Source of the DNA: Desulfonauticus submarinus
GTDB taxonomy: Bacteria; Desulfobacterota; Desulfovibrionia; Desulfovibrionales; Desulfonatronovibrionaceae
NCBI RefSeq assembly: GCF_900104045.1
Contig: NZ_FNIN01000006.1
Location: 1 to 64,000, forward strand
Direction: 5' to 3'
DNA: 64,000 bases
In this document: piece after piece, positions 31,631 to 42,756 of the stretch
Layout: the number at the start of each line of letters is the position of its first letter
Position numbering within the stretch: position 1 is the first letter of the stretch
Notes under the pieces: model-generated
What the model saw: only the letters and a program-made list of their open reading frames with translations
Told to the model about the DNA's origin: nothing
Databases searched by the model: none
Translations under genes and position numbers: made by a program

Positions 31631-32431
31631 TTAGGTAATATCTTTAGAATGAAGAATTAGAAATATTTTTACAACAAACCATTCTAAAACTAGGTTTGGA
31701 GATACTTTACTATTTAAAGACTGTTGAGCAATATTTAATGTATTTACTATTTTGAAGAATTGGTGAGGAGAAATATTGTTTAAGAAAAGAGAATTGTTAT
31801 TATTTTTTAAGTAAGATAAGATTAATTCTTGTTGAAAAAATTTAATTAAATTTTTAATTTCAATTATTGAAAATTTTTCTTTTTTATTTAATTTAAAAAA
31901 ATTTTTACCAGTATAAATAAATTTAATAGCACTTTGAAATTCATCTTTTATTTTAATTTTTTCTTTATAAAAAGATAAATTAAATACAAAACTTCTTGAA
32001 AGAATTGTTGTTAAAAGACTTTCTCTTTGAGAAACAAGAAAAACAAATATATTATTTTTAGGAGGTTCTTCTAAAACTTTTAATAGAGAGTTTAAGCAGT
32101 TAATATTTAAATCATGAGCTTCTTTAAAACAAATAAACCTATAATTATTATTTGGAAGATTTGAGAGAACTTGTTTTAATTCTCTAATATTTTCTATTTT
32201 TGTTTCATTACTTTCAAAAATAATAATATCTCTACACTCAAAATTATCTATTGATTTACAAATATTACATATATTACATCCGTTTTGACTACAATTTAAT
32301 ATTTTTACTAAAATTTTAAATACATCTAATCTAAATTGATTACTCCCACCTTCTAATATTATACTAGAAGGTGGATTTTTTTTTAATTTTATAAAAAGAT
32401 TTTTTAATAAAATATTTTTTTTTTCTAACAT
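31631..32431 (-). CDS. holB: DNA polymerase III delta-prime subunit
   Basis: 266 residues of the clamp-loader AAA+ fold. It lacks a true Walker A lysine (GGSNQFRLD where GxxxxGK would be), as expected for delta-prime. A Cys4 zinc motif is present (CSQNGCNICNIC). The EEPPKNNIFV sensor region and an SRS motif where SRC is usual are visible. It helps open and load the DnaN clamp. It follows purA by 18 bp on the same strand and converges on gyrA. Low GC and many Asn/Lys/Ile residues make it diverged. Confidence 0.85.
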   Translation of the reverse strand: MLEKKNILLKNLFIKLKKNPPSSIILEGGSNQFRLDVFKILVKILNCSQNGCNICNICKSIDNFECRDIIIFESNETKIENIRELKQVLSNLPNNNYRFICFKEAHDLNINCLNSLLKVLEEPPKNNIFVFLVSQRESLLTTILSRSFVFNLSFYKEKIKIKDEFQSAIKFIYTGKNFFKLNKKEKFSIIEIKNLIKFFQQELILSYLKNNNNSLFLNNISPHQFFKIVNTLNIAQQSLNSKVSPNLVLEWFVVKIFLILHSKDIT

Positions 32432-32449
32432 TTAATTAACATAATAAAA

Positions 32450-33877
<1,428 letters not shown>

Positions 33878-33910
33878 GAGTTCTATTTCACCAAAACTCA
33901 AGGTAGGAAA

Positions 33911-35305
33911 ATGTTTGATAGTTTATCTGAACGTTTAGATAGTGTTTTTAAAAAAATAAAGGGCAGAGGCCGTTTAGATGAAGCAAGTATTGAGGAGGGT
34001 CTTCGAGAAGTAAGGCTCGCCCTTTTAGAAGCTGATGTAAATTATAAAGTTGTTAAAGATTTTACTCGTAAAGTTAAGGAAAAGGCTTTAGGTAAAGAGG
34101 TTTTAAAAAGTCTTACTCCTGGGCAGCAAGTTGTTAAAATAGTTCATGAAGAACTGATAGAGCTGCTTGGTGGAAAAAATGTAGGCTTAGAATTAAAAGG
34201 TAAAAAGCCTTATATTATTATGTTAGTGGGTCTTCAAGGCTCAGGTAAAACCACCTCTGCTGCCAAACTTGCCTTATTTTTACGTCGTAAAAAGTTTTCT
34301 CCTTTACTTGTTCCTGCAGACGTATATCGCCCTGCTGCTATTGAGCAATTACAAAAATTGGCTTCAGAGATTAATATTCCCTCTTTTGGTTCTTCTTCTA
34401 ATATGAAACCAGTAGATATTGCCTTACAAGCACGAGAAGAAGCCATAGAAAAAGGTTATGATATTTTAATTTTAGATACAGCGGGTCGTTTACACATAGA
34501 TGAAGTTTTAATGAATGAATTAGTAGAAATAAAGCAAGCATGCTCGCCTCAAGAGATTTTATTTGTTGCAGATGCAATGACTGGGCAAGATGCAGTTAAT
34601 GTTGCTTCTAGATTCGATGAATTATTGGATATTACTGGTGTTATTTTAACAAAGATGGAAGGTGATGCTAGAGGTGGAGCAGCTCTTTCTATTAAATCTG
34701 TTACTGGTAAGCCTATAAAATTTATTGGAGTAGGAGAGAAATTAAAGGATCTAGAAGTTTTTCATCCAGATCGTATTGCTTCTCGTATTTTAGGGATGGG
34801 CGATATTTTAACTTTAATTGAAAAGGCCCAATCCAGTATTGATGAAAAAGAAGCTCTTAAATTAGAAGAAAAGTTAAAAACAGCTAAATTTGACTTAGAA
34901 GATTTTCGTACTCAAATGAAAAGAATCAAAAAACTTGGTTCTATAGAGGGTTTACTAAAGTTAATTCCTGGCATGGGAAAACTTAGAGATCAGTTAAAAA
35001 ATGTAAAAATTCCAGAAAAAGAAATGGCAAAATTAGAAGCCATTATTAATTCTATGACCAAAGAAGAAAGAAAAAATCCCAAAATAATAAATGCTAGTCG
35101 TAAAGAAAGAATTGCAAAAGGAAGTGGAACTACAGTTCAAGATGTAAATAATTTACTTAAAAATTTTGAACAAATGCGTAAGATGATGCAGCAAATGATG
35201 GGACAGATGGGTGGTGGAAGAAGATTGGGAATGAAAAATAAAAAAGTAGATCGTAAAAAGTTAAAGGCAAAACGTAAAAAATTAAAGAAAAAAAAGAAAA
35301 AGTAA
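33911..35305 (+). CDS. ffh: signal recognition particle protein Ffh
   Basis: 464 residues in the order N, G and M domains. The GTPase motifs are GLQGSGKTTSAAKLA (P-loop), DTAGRLHID, TKMEGDARGG and the GVGEKLKDLEVFHPDRIASRILGMGD closing block. The M domain has the Met-rich EQMRKMMQQMMGQM and a Lys-rich tail ending in a run of lysines. It binds signal sequences and 4.5S RNA for co-translational targeting. It opens the rightward ribosome-related gene run. The gene for 4.5S RNA was not recognised in the window. Confidence 0.97.
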   Translation: MFDSLSERLDSVFKKIKGRGRLDEASIEEGLREVRLALLEADVNYKVVKDFTRKVKEKALGKEVLKSLTPGQQVVKIVHEELIELLGGKNVGLELKGKKPYIIMLVGLQGSGKTTSAAKLALFLRRKKFSPLLVPADVYRPAAIEQLQKLASEINIPSFGSSSNMKPVDIALQAREEAIEKGYDILILDTAGRLHIDEVLMNELVEIKQACSPQEILFVADAMTGQDAVNVASRFDELLDITGVILTKMEGDARGGAALSIKSVTGKPIKFIGVGEKLKDLEVFHPDRIASRILGMGDILTLIEKAQSSIDEKEALKLEEKLKTAKFDLEDFRTQMKRIKKLGSIEGLLKLIPGMGKLRDQLKNVKIPEKEMAKLEAIINSMTKEERKNPKIINASRKERIAKGSGTTVQDVNNLLKNFEQMRKMMQQMMGQMGGGRRLGMKNKKVDRKKLKAKRKKLKKKKKK

Positions 35306-35403
35306 AAAAACAATATTTTTTTACTAGACAAAGTTGTTTTTTGATTTTATTTTTTAATTATTCTTAAAGGAAAATAGACTTAATTTTATGGGGGTTTAAG
35401 GAA

Positions 35404-35643
35404 ATGGCATTGAAATTGCGACTGACCAGGATGGGTTCGAAAAAAAGACCTTTTTATCGTATTGTGGCTATTAATAGTGCTACGAGAAGAGATGGAAGAG
35501 CGTTAGAAATTATTGGATATTATAATCCAATGACTGAACCACCTGATATTAAAATTGATCCAGAAAAGTTAAAAAAGTGGATGGACAGAGGAGCTAAACC
35601 TTCTAATACTGTTCGTTCACTTTTAAAAAAAGCTGGCTTATAG
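35404..35643 (+). CDS. rpsP: 30S ribosomal protein S16
   Basis: 79 residues with the S16 signature [21 protein letters not shown] and the [11 protein letters not shown] segment. A Gly-rich start region and a ribosome site (TTTAAGGAA) precede the ATG. It sits 98 bp after ffh and 65 bp before the KH gene, in the classic rpsP-khpA-rimM-trmD-rplS order. Confidence 0.96.
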   Translation: MALKLRLTRMGSKKRPFYRIVAINSATRRDGRALEIIGYYNPMTEPPDIKIDPEKLKKWMDRGAKPSNTVRSLLKKAGL

Positions 35644-35708
35644 CCTGTGGGCCTGAAGTTGTTGTAGGTCCGGAAACTAAAGAACTGTAGTTAAAAGCGG
35701 AGGTGCCT

Positions 35709-35942
35709 ATGTTGAAGGATTTGATTGAGTACATTGCCAAGTCTTTGGTAGACAATCCAGATGCAGTAAAGGTTTCAGAGATTGAAGGTGAGCAAACCTC
35801 AGTAATCGAGCTGAAGGTTGCAAAGGAAGATCTAGGTAAAGTAATTGGAAAACAGGGCAGAACTGCCAGGGCTATGCGTACTATTTTGAGCGCAGCCTCT
35901 ACTAAAGCCAAGAAAAGGGCAGTCTTGGAAATTATAGAGTAG
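35709..35942 (+). CDS. khpA: KH-domain RNA-binding protein KhpA
   Basis: 77 residues from ATG at 35709, preceded at five bases by GGAGG; a GTG at 35703 overlaps that site and is unlikely. It has the family start [17 protein letters not shown] and the KH GxxG motif as [14 protein letters not shown]. Members bind RNA, often as a complex with KhpB, and affect ribosome or cell-wall gene expression. rimM begins six bases after the stop. Confidence 0.92.
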   Translation: MLKDLIEYIAKSLVDNPDAVKVSEIEGEQTSVIELKVAKEDLGKVIGKQGRTARAMRTILSAASTKAKKRAVLEIIE

Positions 35943-35948
35943 AAAAAA

Positions 35949-36479
35949 ATGGCTAGCAACCTAGTTCTTTGTGGAAGGGTTGTAAAGCCACATGGCCTGA
36001 AAGGGGAGTTGAGTATAGAACTTTTTGCTCACTCCCCATTTTTTTTAGATAATTTTGAATATATTTATTTAAAACTAGGATTTAAAAGGCCTGTGGCATT
36101 TAAAATTATTTCGTGGCGTCCTCATCAAAAAAGAATTTTACTAACAGTTGAAAACATACTTGATAGGACTGAAGCAGAAAAATGGCGAGGAGCAGAAATT
36201 TATTTTCCGGAAGATAAATTTCCTTCCAAAGAGGAAGGAGAATATTATCTTTATGAATTAATTGGATGGAGAGTTTATTTAGACGAAGGATCATATTTAG
36301 GAGAAATAAAGGATATTAAGTTAATAGGAGATAGTGAAATTTGGGAAATAGAGACTTTAGATGGTCAAGAAGTTTTATTTCCAGCTACAGAAGATTTTAT
36401 TATAGATATGATAGGTGAAAAGAAAAAGGCAATAATTGCACCCCCAGAAGGACTTTTAGAAATTTATTTACAAAAATAG
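35949..36479 (+). CDS. rimM: ribosome maturation factor RimM
   Basis: 176 residues: an N-terminal RimM beta-barrel (GRVVKPHGLKGEL) and a C-terminal PRC-barrel (YLYELIGWRVYLDEG, with EVLFPATEDFI). It assists assembly of the 30S head around S19 and S13. It is translationally packed behind khpA. Confidence 0.94.
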   Translation: MASNLVLCGRVVKPHGLKGELSIELFAHSPFFLDNFEYIYLKLGFKRPVAFKIISWRPHQKRILLTVENILDRTEAEKWRGAEIYFPEDKFPSKEEGEYYLYELIGWRVYLDEGSYLGEIKDIKLIGDSEIWEIETLDGQEVLFPATEDFIIDMIGEKKKAIIAPPEGLLEIYLQK

Positions 36480-36518
36480 ATATAGAGTTCTTATAGTTAA
36501 AGATTAAAAGAGTTTAAT

Positions 36519-37793
36519 ATGACATTTTATATTATTACCCTTTTTCCAGAATATTTTGCGTCTGCTTTAAATTGTGGTCAATTAAAAAAAGCTCGCGAAA
36601 AAGGACTAATTAAATTTATTTTTATAAACCCACGGGATTTTACTGAAGATAAGCATAAGACAGTTGATGATAAGCCCTATGGTGGGGGAGCAGGTATGGT
36701 AATGATGTTGCCTCCTTTAGATAGGGCTTTGCAACAAACACCTCAAAATAGTTATAAAATACTTCTTTCTCCTAAAGGTAAATTATTTTCTCAAGAAAAA
36801 GCAAAAATTTTAGCTAAACAAAAAGATATAGTACTTATTTGTGGACGTTACGAAGGGATAGATGCTCGGCTTGAAGAGATGTATTCTTTAGATGTGCTTT
36901 CGGTTGGAGATTATGTTTTAAATGGAGGAGAAAGTGCTGCTTTAAATATTATTGAGGCCATATCTAGATTATTACCTGGATTTATGAGTAAAGAAGAGTC
37001 TTTTAAAGAGGATAGTTTTTTTAATGATATTTTAGAATATCCTCATTACACAAGGCCAGAGGAATATAAAGGATATAAGGTGCCTCAAGTATTGTTATCT
37101 GGTCATCATTCTAAAATTTTAAAATGGAAACGGCAAAAATCATTAGAAATAACATTAAAAAATCGGCCAGAGTTACTAATAAAAACTTATTTAAACCAAG
37201 AAGATAGAGAATTTTTAAAAAAATTGCCTAAAAGAGAATTAGGTAAAAATTTATATTTAACACTTCTTCATTATCCTGTTTTAGACAAATTTAAAAAAGT
37301 TAGTACAACTTCTTTGACAAATCTTGATATTCACGATATTAGTCGCGTTTCTTGTACGTACGGGTTAGGGGGTTATTTTTTAGTAACTCCATTACAAGAT
37401 CAGCAAAAACTAGCTAAACGCTTACTTGAACATTGGACAAAAGGTCCTAGTTCTAAGCTAAATACAGATAGAGCAAGGGCGTTAGAATTAGTAGAAGTTG
37501 CTGCCAACTTAGATGAAGTTGTTGAAAAAATAAAATTAAAAACAGGCCAGCCACCTGTTTTAATTGCTACAAGTGCTAGAGAAGGTGAAATTTCTTTTTT
37601 AAAAATTAGGAAGTTGTTAGAAAGTAAGCCTGTTTTATTGATTTTAGGCACAGGGCACGGGTTAGCAAAAGAAATTTTAAAAAAGGCAGATTTTATAATA
37701 CAGCCAATTTGTTTTGGCCGTAAATATAACCATCTTTCGGTGCGTTCAGCAGCCGCAATAATGGTAGATCGTATTTTAGGAGAATTCTGGTAA
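36519..37793 (+). CDS. trmD: tRNA (guanine-N1)-methyltransferase TrmD fused to a second SAM-dependent RNA methyltransferase-like domain
   Basis: 424 residues. The first 235 or so are Trm[46 protein letters not shown] and [11 protein letters not shown], forming the SAM-binding trefoil knot. It makes m1G37 in tRNAs. Residues from about 245 to the end resemble the SAM-dependent RNA methyltransferase family PF09936, with [18 protein letters not shown], a SAREGEISF segment and a LGTGHGL loop. This fusion is known from Desulfovibrio-type bacteria, which supports the lineage guess. It precedes rplS by 11 bp. Confidence 0.94.
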   Translation: MTFYIITLFPEYFASALNCGQLKKAREKGLIKFIFINPRDFTEDKHKTVDDKPYGGGAGMVMMLPPLDRALQQTPQNSYKILLSPKGKLFSQEKAKILAKQKDIVLICGRYEGIDARLEEMYSLDVLSVGDYVLNGGESAALNIIEAISRLLPGFMSKEESFKEDSFFNDILEYPHYTRPEEYKGYKVPQVLLSGHHSKILKWKRQKSLEITLKNRPELLIKTYLNQEDREFLKKLPKRELGKNLYLTLLHYPVLDKFKKVSTTSLTNLDIHDISRVSCTYGLGGYFLVTPLQDQQKLAKRLLEHWTKGPSSKLNTDRARALELVEVAANLDEVVEKIKLKTGQPPVLIATSAREGEISFLKIRKLLESKPVLLILGTGHGLAKEILKKADFIIQPICFGRKYNHLSVRSAAAIMVDRILGEFW

Positions 37794-37804
37794 GGAGTGG
37801 AGCT

Positions 37805-38155
37805 ATGAACATTATTCAAAACATTGAAAGAGAACAAATGCGTATGGACTTGCCTAAATTTAAGGCAGGAGATACTGTAAAAGTTCATGTACGAATTATT
37901 GAGGGTGAAAAAGAAAGGATCCAGGTTTTTCAAGGAACTGTTATTAGGGTGAAGCGTGGCACTACTAATAGTACTTTTATAGTACGTAAAATTAGTGGTG
38001 GTATAGGAGTAGAAAGGGTTTTCCCATTGCATTCTCCCTTTATTGAAAAGATAGAGGTCATTGCTGAAGGTAAGGTACGTCAGGGTAGAATTTACTATTT
38101 GCGTAACTTAAAGGGTAAAGCAGCTAGAATTAAGCCCAAGGAAACTTGGAATTAA
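37805..38155 (+). CDS. rplS: 50S ribosomal protein L19
   Basis: 116 residues with the L19 signature: [29 protein letters not shown] and the [20 protein letters not shown] core. It lies at the interface between the 50S and 30S subunits. A GGAG site is located before the ATG and rnhB follows after 9 bp. Confidence 0.97.
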   Translation: MNIIQNIEREQMRMDLPKFKAGDTVKVHVRIIEGEKERIQVFQGTVIRVKRGTTNSTFIVRKISGGIGVERVFPLHSPFIEKIEVIAEGKVRQGRIYYLRNLKGKAARIKPKETWN

Positions 38156-38164
38156 AATTAAAAT

Positions 38165-38749
38165 GTGCAAGAATTAATTGCAGGTGTTGATGAAGTAGGC
38201 AGAGGTTGTTTAGCTGGGCCAGTAGTGGCAGCAGCAGTTATTTTGCCTAATGATTTTTATTTAAGAGATTTAACAGATTCTAAAAAGTTAACTGTTAAGA
38301 AAAGAGAATTATTAGCTAAGCAAATTAAAGCCCAAGCAATTGCTTGGGCTTTTGGTTTTTCTTGGCCTAGGGAAATAGAAAGAATTAATATATTGCAAGC
38401 TAGTTTAAAGGCTATGTATAGGGCTGTTTTGAATTTAAAATTAAGGCCAACATTGGTTTTAGTAGATGGTAATCAAAAAATTCCTTTTAACTTACCTCAG
38501 CAAACTATTATTAAAGGAGATAGTTTAATACCCCAAATTTCAGCAGCTTCTATTTTGGCTAAAACTATTAGAGATAAGGTTATGTTTCATTTGGATAAAC
38601 GCTATCCTGGTTATGGTTTGGCAAAGCATAAAGGTTATGCTACTAAAGAACACTTAAGAGCACTTGCTTCTTTAGGACCTAGTGTGATTCATAGATTAAC
38701 TTTTAAAGGTGTAAGAGAAAAAGGTAAAAATTGGTTGCCAGGCATTTAG
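38165..38749 (+). CDS. rnhB: ribonuclease HII
   Basis: 194 residues. The DEDD acids are visible in AGVDEVGRG (Asp8, Glu9), LVDGNQ, and the later Asp of IRDKV in SILAKTIRD. It removes RNA from RNA/DNA hybrids in the cytoplasm. The start is GTG at 38165, the only option because an in-frame TAA lies two codons upstream. The yraN frame overlaps its last 19 bases. Confidence 0.94.
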   Translation: MQELIAGVDEVGRGCLAGPVVAAAVILPNDFYLRDLTDSKKLTVKKRELLAKQIKAQAIAWAFGFSWPREIERINILQASLKAMYRAVLNLKLRPTLVLVDGNQKIPFNLPQQTIIKGDSLIPQISAASILAKTIRDKVMFHLDKRYPGYGLAKHKGYATKEHLRALASLGPSVIHRLTFKGVREKGKNWLPGI

Positions 38750-39132
38750 AAACAGGCTTAAATGGAGAAAAAATTGCTAAAGAGTATCTTATTGCTAGAG
38801 GATATAAGATTTTAGAGACAAATTTTCGCTCTAAATATGGAGAGATTGATATTATTTGTGAGTTGGATAAAGAAATTATATTTGTCGAAGTAAGAGTTAG
38901 AAATAAGAAAAGTCAAGTAAATCCTATTGAAACTATTAATAAAAATAAATTTAAAAAACTTTATAAAACAGCTTCTATTTATTTAAGTCAGAATAAGTTT
39001 TGGCAAAGACCTTGTAGATTTGATTTTATAGGTATTCTTGTTGAAAAGAATAAATGGAGAATTAAACATGTCCAGAACGTCTGGCAAGGGGAGACTTTTT
39101 ATTGTAGCAACTCCTCTTGGCAACCTTGGTGA
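38731..39132 (+). CDS. yraN: YraN-family endonuclease-like protein (UPF0102)
   Basis: 133 residues of the UPF0102 family: [31 protein letters not shown] and the PD-(D/E)XK-like acids in FVEVRVR. It starts with TTG inside the rnhB end, with an AAGGT ribosome-site-like sequence about six bases upstream. Its C-terminus overlaps the rsmI start by 65 bases. Members are predicted nucleases with poorly known function. Confidence 0.88.
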   Translation: MVARHLETGLNGEKIAKEYLIARGYKILETNFRSKYGEIDIICELDKEIIFVEVRVRNKKSQVNPIETINKNKFKKLYKTASIYLSQNKFWQRPCRFDFIGILVEKNKWRIKHVQNVWQGETFYCSNSSWQPW

Positions 39133-39910
39133 TATTACTTTTCGAGCAATAGATGTTTTAAAAAATGTAGATAAAGTCTTAGCTGAAGATACAAGGTCTG
39201 CTAAAAAGCTTTTTCACGCCTTAAAGATTCCTCTACCCTCTATAGAAAGCTTTTTTGATCAAAATGAAAAACAAAAACTCTCTTTGGTAAAAGCGTGGCT
39301 AAAGAATGGATTAGATATAGCTCTTATTTCCGAAGCAGGTACTCCTTTAATTTCTGATCCTGGTTTTTTATTAATTAAAAAGTTAAGAGAAGATGGCTTT
39401 CCCATTATTCCAATTCCTGGTCCTAGTGCTCCTATTACAGCTTTGATAGTTTCTGGATTTCCTCCTTTACCCCATACCTTTCTTGGTTTTTTGCCACGCA
39501 AGGCAGGAGAGATAAGAAAAATTTTTGCTAATTTCATGACTTTACCTTGTACTTTAATTTTTTTTGAACGCAAAAATAGAGTTTTAAGAACTCTTAAAAT
39601 AGCTTATGAGGTTTTGGGTAAAAGAGAATTTTGTCTGGCTAGAGAACTTACAAAAATTCATGAAGAAGTAATATATGGGAGACTAGATGATATTAATTTA
39701 GATGAAAGTTGCCTGAGGGGGGAAATTACTGTTTTAATTGCTCCTCCAACAGATTTTAAGACATCCTTAGATAAAGTAAAAGAAAAGATTTATTTCTTTA
39801 AGGAAAGTAATCTAAAAGCAAAAGATATTATCAAAATTATGCAACAAGAAGTAATAGGATGGTCTAATAAAGAATTATATGAACTTATTATAAGCGAATT
39901 AAAACATTAA
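39068..39910 (+). CDS. rsmI: 16S rRNA (cytidine-1402-2'-O)-methyltransferase RsmI
   Basis: 280 residues from ATG at 39068, chosen for its GGAG site eight bases upstream and the family-typical start; an earlier in-frame start at 39038 is less likely. Motifs: [40 protein letters not shown] and PGPSAPITAL. It methylates C1402 of 16S rRNA in the decoding centre using SAM. Its N-terminal coding part lies inside yraN. Confidence 0.95.
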   Translation: MSRTSGKGRLFIVATPLGNLGDITFRAIDVLKNVDKVLAEDTRSAKKLFHALKIPLPSIESFFDQNEKQKLSLVKAWLKNGLDIALISEAGTPLISDPGFLLIKKLREDGFPIIPIPGPSAPITALIVSGFPPLPHTFLGFLPRKAGEIRKIFANFMTLPCTLIFFERKNRVLRTLKIAYEVLGKREFCLARELTKIHEEVIYGRLDDINLDESCLRGEITVLIAPPTDFKTSLDKVKEKIYFFKESNLKAKDIIKIMQQEVIGWSNKELYELIISELKH

Positions 39911-39931
39911 AAAAATTTTATAGGTTATTAG

Positions 39932-40675
39932 ATGCTTAAAATTAAAGATCTTCTACAATGTTTTCTTAGAACATACTTTATTGGAAGTGTTTTTAATACA
40001 CGAGGATTGCAAAATATAGGTCTAGCCTATGCTTTAGATCCAGCCCTTAGAGTTTTTTATAAAGAAGATCTAAAGTCTTTACGCAAAGCGAGAATGCGTT
40101 ATTTAAGAAAGGTGTATAATTGTCATCCTTTTTGGTCACCTTTTTTAGTGGGAATTTTTTTGTCTTTAGAGCAAAAGATTATAAAAAAGGAGTTAGAACT
40201 TAAAGATTATCAAAAGTTTCGACCTACCATTGTATATACTTTTTCAGCAATAGGAGATTCTTTTTTTGGAGGAAGTTTACTTCCTAATTGGGCTCTTTTT
40301 ACTTCTATTTTTATTATTTTGGGTTGGTATAAAACAGCATTTTTTGTAAGTTTGATATTATTTCTAGGTTTACAAATTTTTAAAATATATACATTTATTT
40401 TAGGTTATAAAAAAGGAGTTCTTGCTTTACAAACTTTAGGAAAATGGAATCTTATTGATGTTGGTCAATATATTAAACTGATTAATACTGGATTAATTTT
40501 AATATTTATTGACCTTAATTGGATTGAAAATATTCATTTTTTATGGAATTTTATTTTTTTATATTTTATTTTTGGTTTTGTCTTATTTTTTAAAAAGTTT
40601 ATGAAAATACGAGAGCTTATTTTGATCTTTTTATTTATCTTTATTTGTTTTCTGGATAAATTTTTATTGTCATAA
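39932..40675 (+). CDS. PTS mannose/fructose/sorbose-type EIID membrane component
   Basis: 247 residues of the mannose-family EIID type: an N-terminal RTYFIGSVFNTRGLQNIGLAY amphipathic start, then several membrane segments, ending in four very hydrophobic helices. EIID works with EIIC as the sugar permease of the Man-type PTS. Here it is alone: no EIIA, EIIB or EIIC gene is visible in the window. HPr and enzyme I follow directly (24-bp gap to HPr). Partners may be elsewhere in the genome, or the protein may have a regulatory use. Confidence 0.85.
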   Translation: MLKIKDLLQCFLRTYFIGSVFNTRGLQNIGLAYALDPALRVFYKEDLKSLRKARMRYLRKVYNCHPFWSPFLVGIFLSLEQKIIKKELELKDYQKFRPTIVYTFSAIGDSFFGGSLLPNWALFTSIFIILGWYKTAFFVSLILFLGLQIFKIYTFILGYKKGVLALQTLGKWNLIDVGQYIKLINTGLILIFIDLNWIENIHFLWNFIFLYFIFGFVLFFKKFMKIRELILIFLFIFICFLDKFLLS

Positions 40676-40699
40676 TGCTATAGTAGAAGGGAGATATAT

Positions 40700-40975
40700 A
40701 TGGAGGAAGTAATAAAAGACGTTGTGGTAAAAAATGCTTTGGGCTTACATGCAAGGCCTGCCGCAAAACTTTCTCAAGAGGCAATGAAATTTCAAGCAGA
40801 AATAAAGTTATGTTATAAAGAAGTAGAAGTAAATGCAAAGAGCATTTTAGATATTTTAACTTTAGCAGTTCCAATGGGAGAGGTTTTGACTTTAAGAGCA
40901 AAAGGTGATGACGCAATTCAAGCCATAAAACAGTTAGAATGGCTGTTTGAAAATCGTTTTGGAGAAGAGAAATAA
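40700..40975 (+). CDS. ptsH: phosphocarrier protein HPr
   Basis: 91 residues. The phosphorylated His17 is in NALGLHARPAA, and the regulatory Ser48 in NAKSILDIL matches Ser46 of other HPr proteins. It relays phosphate from enzyme I to EIIA components. A Ser-kinase site is present, but no hprK was recognised in the window. Its TAA overlaps the first base of ptsI. Confidence 0.94.
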   Translation: MEEVIKDVVVKNALGLHARPAAKLSQEAMKFQAEIKLCYKEVEVNAKSILDILTLAVPMGEVLTLRAKGDDAIQAIKQLEWLFENRFGEEK

Positions 40976-42756
40976 TGGCTAGAAAAATTATAGGTGGCAT
41001 TCCTGTTTCTAGTGGAGTAGCAATTGGTAAGGCGTTTTTTTTAAATAGAAGAAAAGGAAGCATAAAACCCCGTTTAGCAATTTTTGACGCTGAGGTTTCT
41101 AAAGAGATTGAGAGACTTGAACATGCTATTTTAGTGGTGCGTCAAGAGATGGAAGAGGTAAAGTCTAAGATACCTCCAGAGTTAAAAGAGCATGAAGCTA
41201 TTTTAAATTCACATTTAATGATTTTACAAGATGAGAAATTATTTGGCAGAGCAAAGAAGATTATTCAAAAGCAACATATAAATGCAGAATGGGCAATAGA
41301 AAAATCTGTTTTTGAATTGGAAAAAATTTTTAATGCTTTAGATAATGAATATATTAAACAAAGAATACAAGATATTCATTTAGTTGCTGAAAAAGTATGT
41401 GCAGTGTTAATTGGGTCTCAAAAAACTATTCCTAAAATTTCAGAAAGAGTAATTTTACTTGCCCATGATCTTTCTCCTACAGATACAGTTCTTTTAGAAG
41501 TAGATAAAATTATGGCATTTGCTACTGCGTTAGGAGGCAAAACATCTCATGCAGGGATTATGGCTCGTTCTCTCCAGATTCCAGCAGTAGTTGGTGTTGA
41601 AGAATTAGAGGAAAATATTTTTGATGGGGAATTGATTATTTTAGATGGATTTGAAGGAAAAATTTTAATTGATCCTTCAGAAGAAGAGCTTACTAAATAT
41701 ACAGACTTAAAATATCAATTTGAATCTTATCAGGCACTAATTACTCGTTATTGTCATTTACCTGCTGAGACAATTGATGGTTATCAAATAAGAGTTTTTG
41801 CAAATATAGAGCTTTTTGAAGAGGTTACTTCTGTTATTGATAATGGAGGTGAAGGCATAGGTTTATATAGAACAGAATATAGCTTTTTAAATAGAACAGA
41901 TTTGCCAGATGAAGATGAGTTGTTTGAGGAATATCGTGACCTTGCTTCTATTATGTATCCTAAACCAGTGATCATTCGGACTTTAGATATAGGAGCGGAC
42001 AAGGTAGATAATTTATTTGGCCAAATGGAAGAAGCTAATCCTGCCTTAGGATTACGTGGAATTAGATTTTGTCAAAAATATAAGAATATTTTTCGGACAC
42101 AGCTTAGAGCAATTTTAAGAGCAGGTGTTGTAGGAAATCTTTCTATAATGTTTCCTATGATCTCAGGACTTCATGAGTTACAAGAAGTAAAAAAATTTTA
42201 TAGACAAATCCAAGATGAATTAGCAAAGGAAGGACTTGATTTTAATCCAGATATTCCTTTAGGGATAATGATAGAATTGCCAGCTGCTGTTTTAATTGCA
42301 GATCTTTTGGCTAGGGAAGTGGATTTTTTTAGTATAGGTACAAATGATCTTATTCAATATGCTCTTGGTATTGATAGGACAAATAAACATGTTTCTTATT
42401 TGTATCAACCTCTACATCCGGCGGTAATAAGAAGTATTAAGCATGTAGTTGATGCAGGACATAAGGCTGGTATAGAGGTAAGTTTATGTGGAGAAGTTGC
42501 TTCAGATCCTTTTTGTGTTCCTATTTTAATGGGTATGGAAGTAGATAGTATTAGTTTAACTCCTAGATCTATTCCTGGGATTAAAAGAATTATTAGGCAA
42601 GCTAGTATGGAAGAGTGTAAAGAATTATTAAATAAAGTTTTAAATTCCCATGATGTTTTTGAAAGTAATAAGATAGTACGCGATATGATTTTTAGTCGCT
42701 TTCCAGAAGAATTAACTTTTTATACTTCTTTAGTGGATGATAAAAACAATGAGTAA
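40975..42756 (+). CDS. ptsI: phosphoenolpyruvate-protein phosphotransferase (enzyme I)
   Basis: 593 residues. The N-terminal HPr-binding and swivel region carries the phosphorylated His192 in GGKTSHAGIMARS. The C-terminal PEP barrel has GIGLYRTEY, LDIGADK, NPALGLRG and SIGTNDLIQY with SLCGEVASDP. It transfers phosphate from PEP to HPr. Its first base overlaps ptsH and its last 8 bases overlap smpB. Confidence 0.96.
   Translation: MARKIIGGIPVSSGVAIGKAFFLNRRKGSIKPRLAIFDAEVSKEIERLEHAILVVRQEMEEVKSKIPPELKEHEAILNSHLMILQDEKLFGRAKKIIQKQHINAEWAIEKSVFELEKIFNALDNEYIKQRIQDIHLVAEKVCAVLIGSQKTIPKISERVILLAHDLSPTDTVLLEVDKIMAFATALGGKTSHAGIMARSLQIPAVVGVEELEENIFDGELIILDGFEGKILIDPSEEELTKYTDLKYQFESYQALITRYCHLPAETIDGYQIRVFANIELFEEVTSVIDNGGEGIGLYRTEYSFLNRTDLPDEDELFEEYRDLASIMYPKPVIIRTLDIGADKVDNLFGQMEEANPALGLRGIRFCQKYKNIFRTQLRAILRAGVVGNLSIMFPMISGLHELQEVKKFYRQIQDELAKEGLDFNPDIPLGIMIELPAAVLIADLLAREVDFFSIGTNDLIQYALGIDRTNKHVSYLYQPLHPAVIRSIKHVVDAGHKAGIEVSLCGEVASDPFCVPILMGMEVDSISLTPRSIPGIKRIIRQASMEECKELLNKVLNSHDVFESNKIVRDMIFSRFPEELTFYTSLVDDKNNE

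Noticed and set aside
35306-35403. Rho-independent terminator after ffh
   Set aside because: An A/T-only stem (AAAAAACAA with TTGTTTTTT) can be drawn, but it has almost no G-C pairs and the downstream genes form the usual operon.
35603-35959. 118-residue open frame on the minus strand
   Set aside because: Antisense to rpsP, khpA and rimM starts; no domain.
37400-38032. 210-residue open frame on the minus strand
   Set aside because: It lies antisense to trmD and rplS, both clear genes, and has no recognisable domain or ribosome site.
40641-41063. 140-residue open frame on the minus strand
   Set aside because: Antisense to ptsH and ptsI; Leu/Pro-rich composition typical of a shadow frame.
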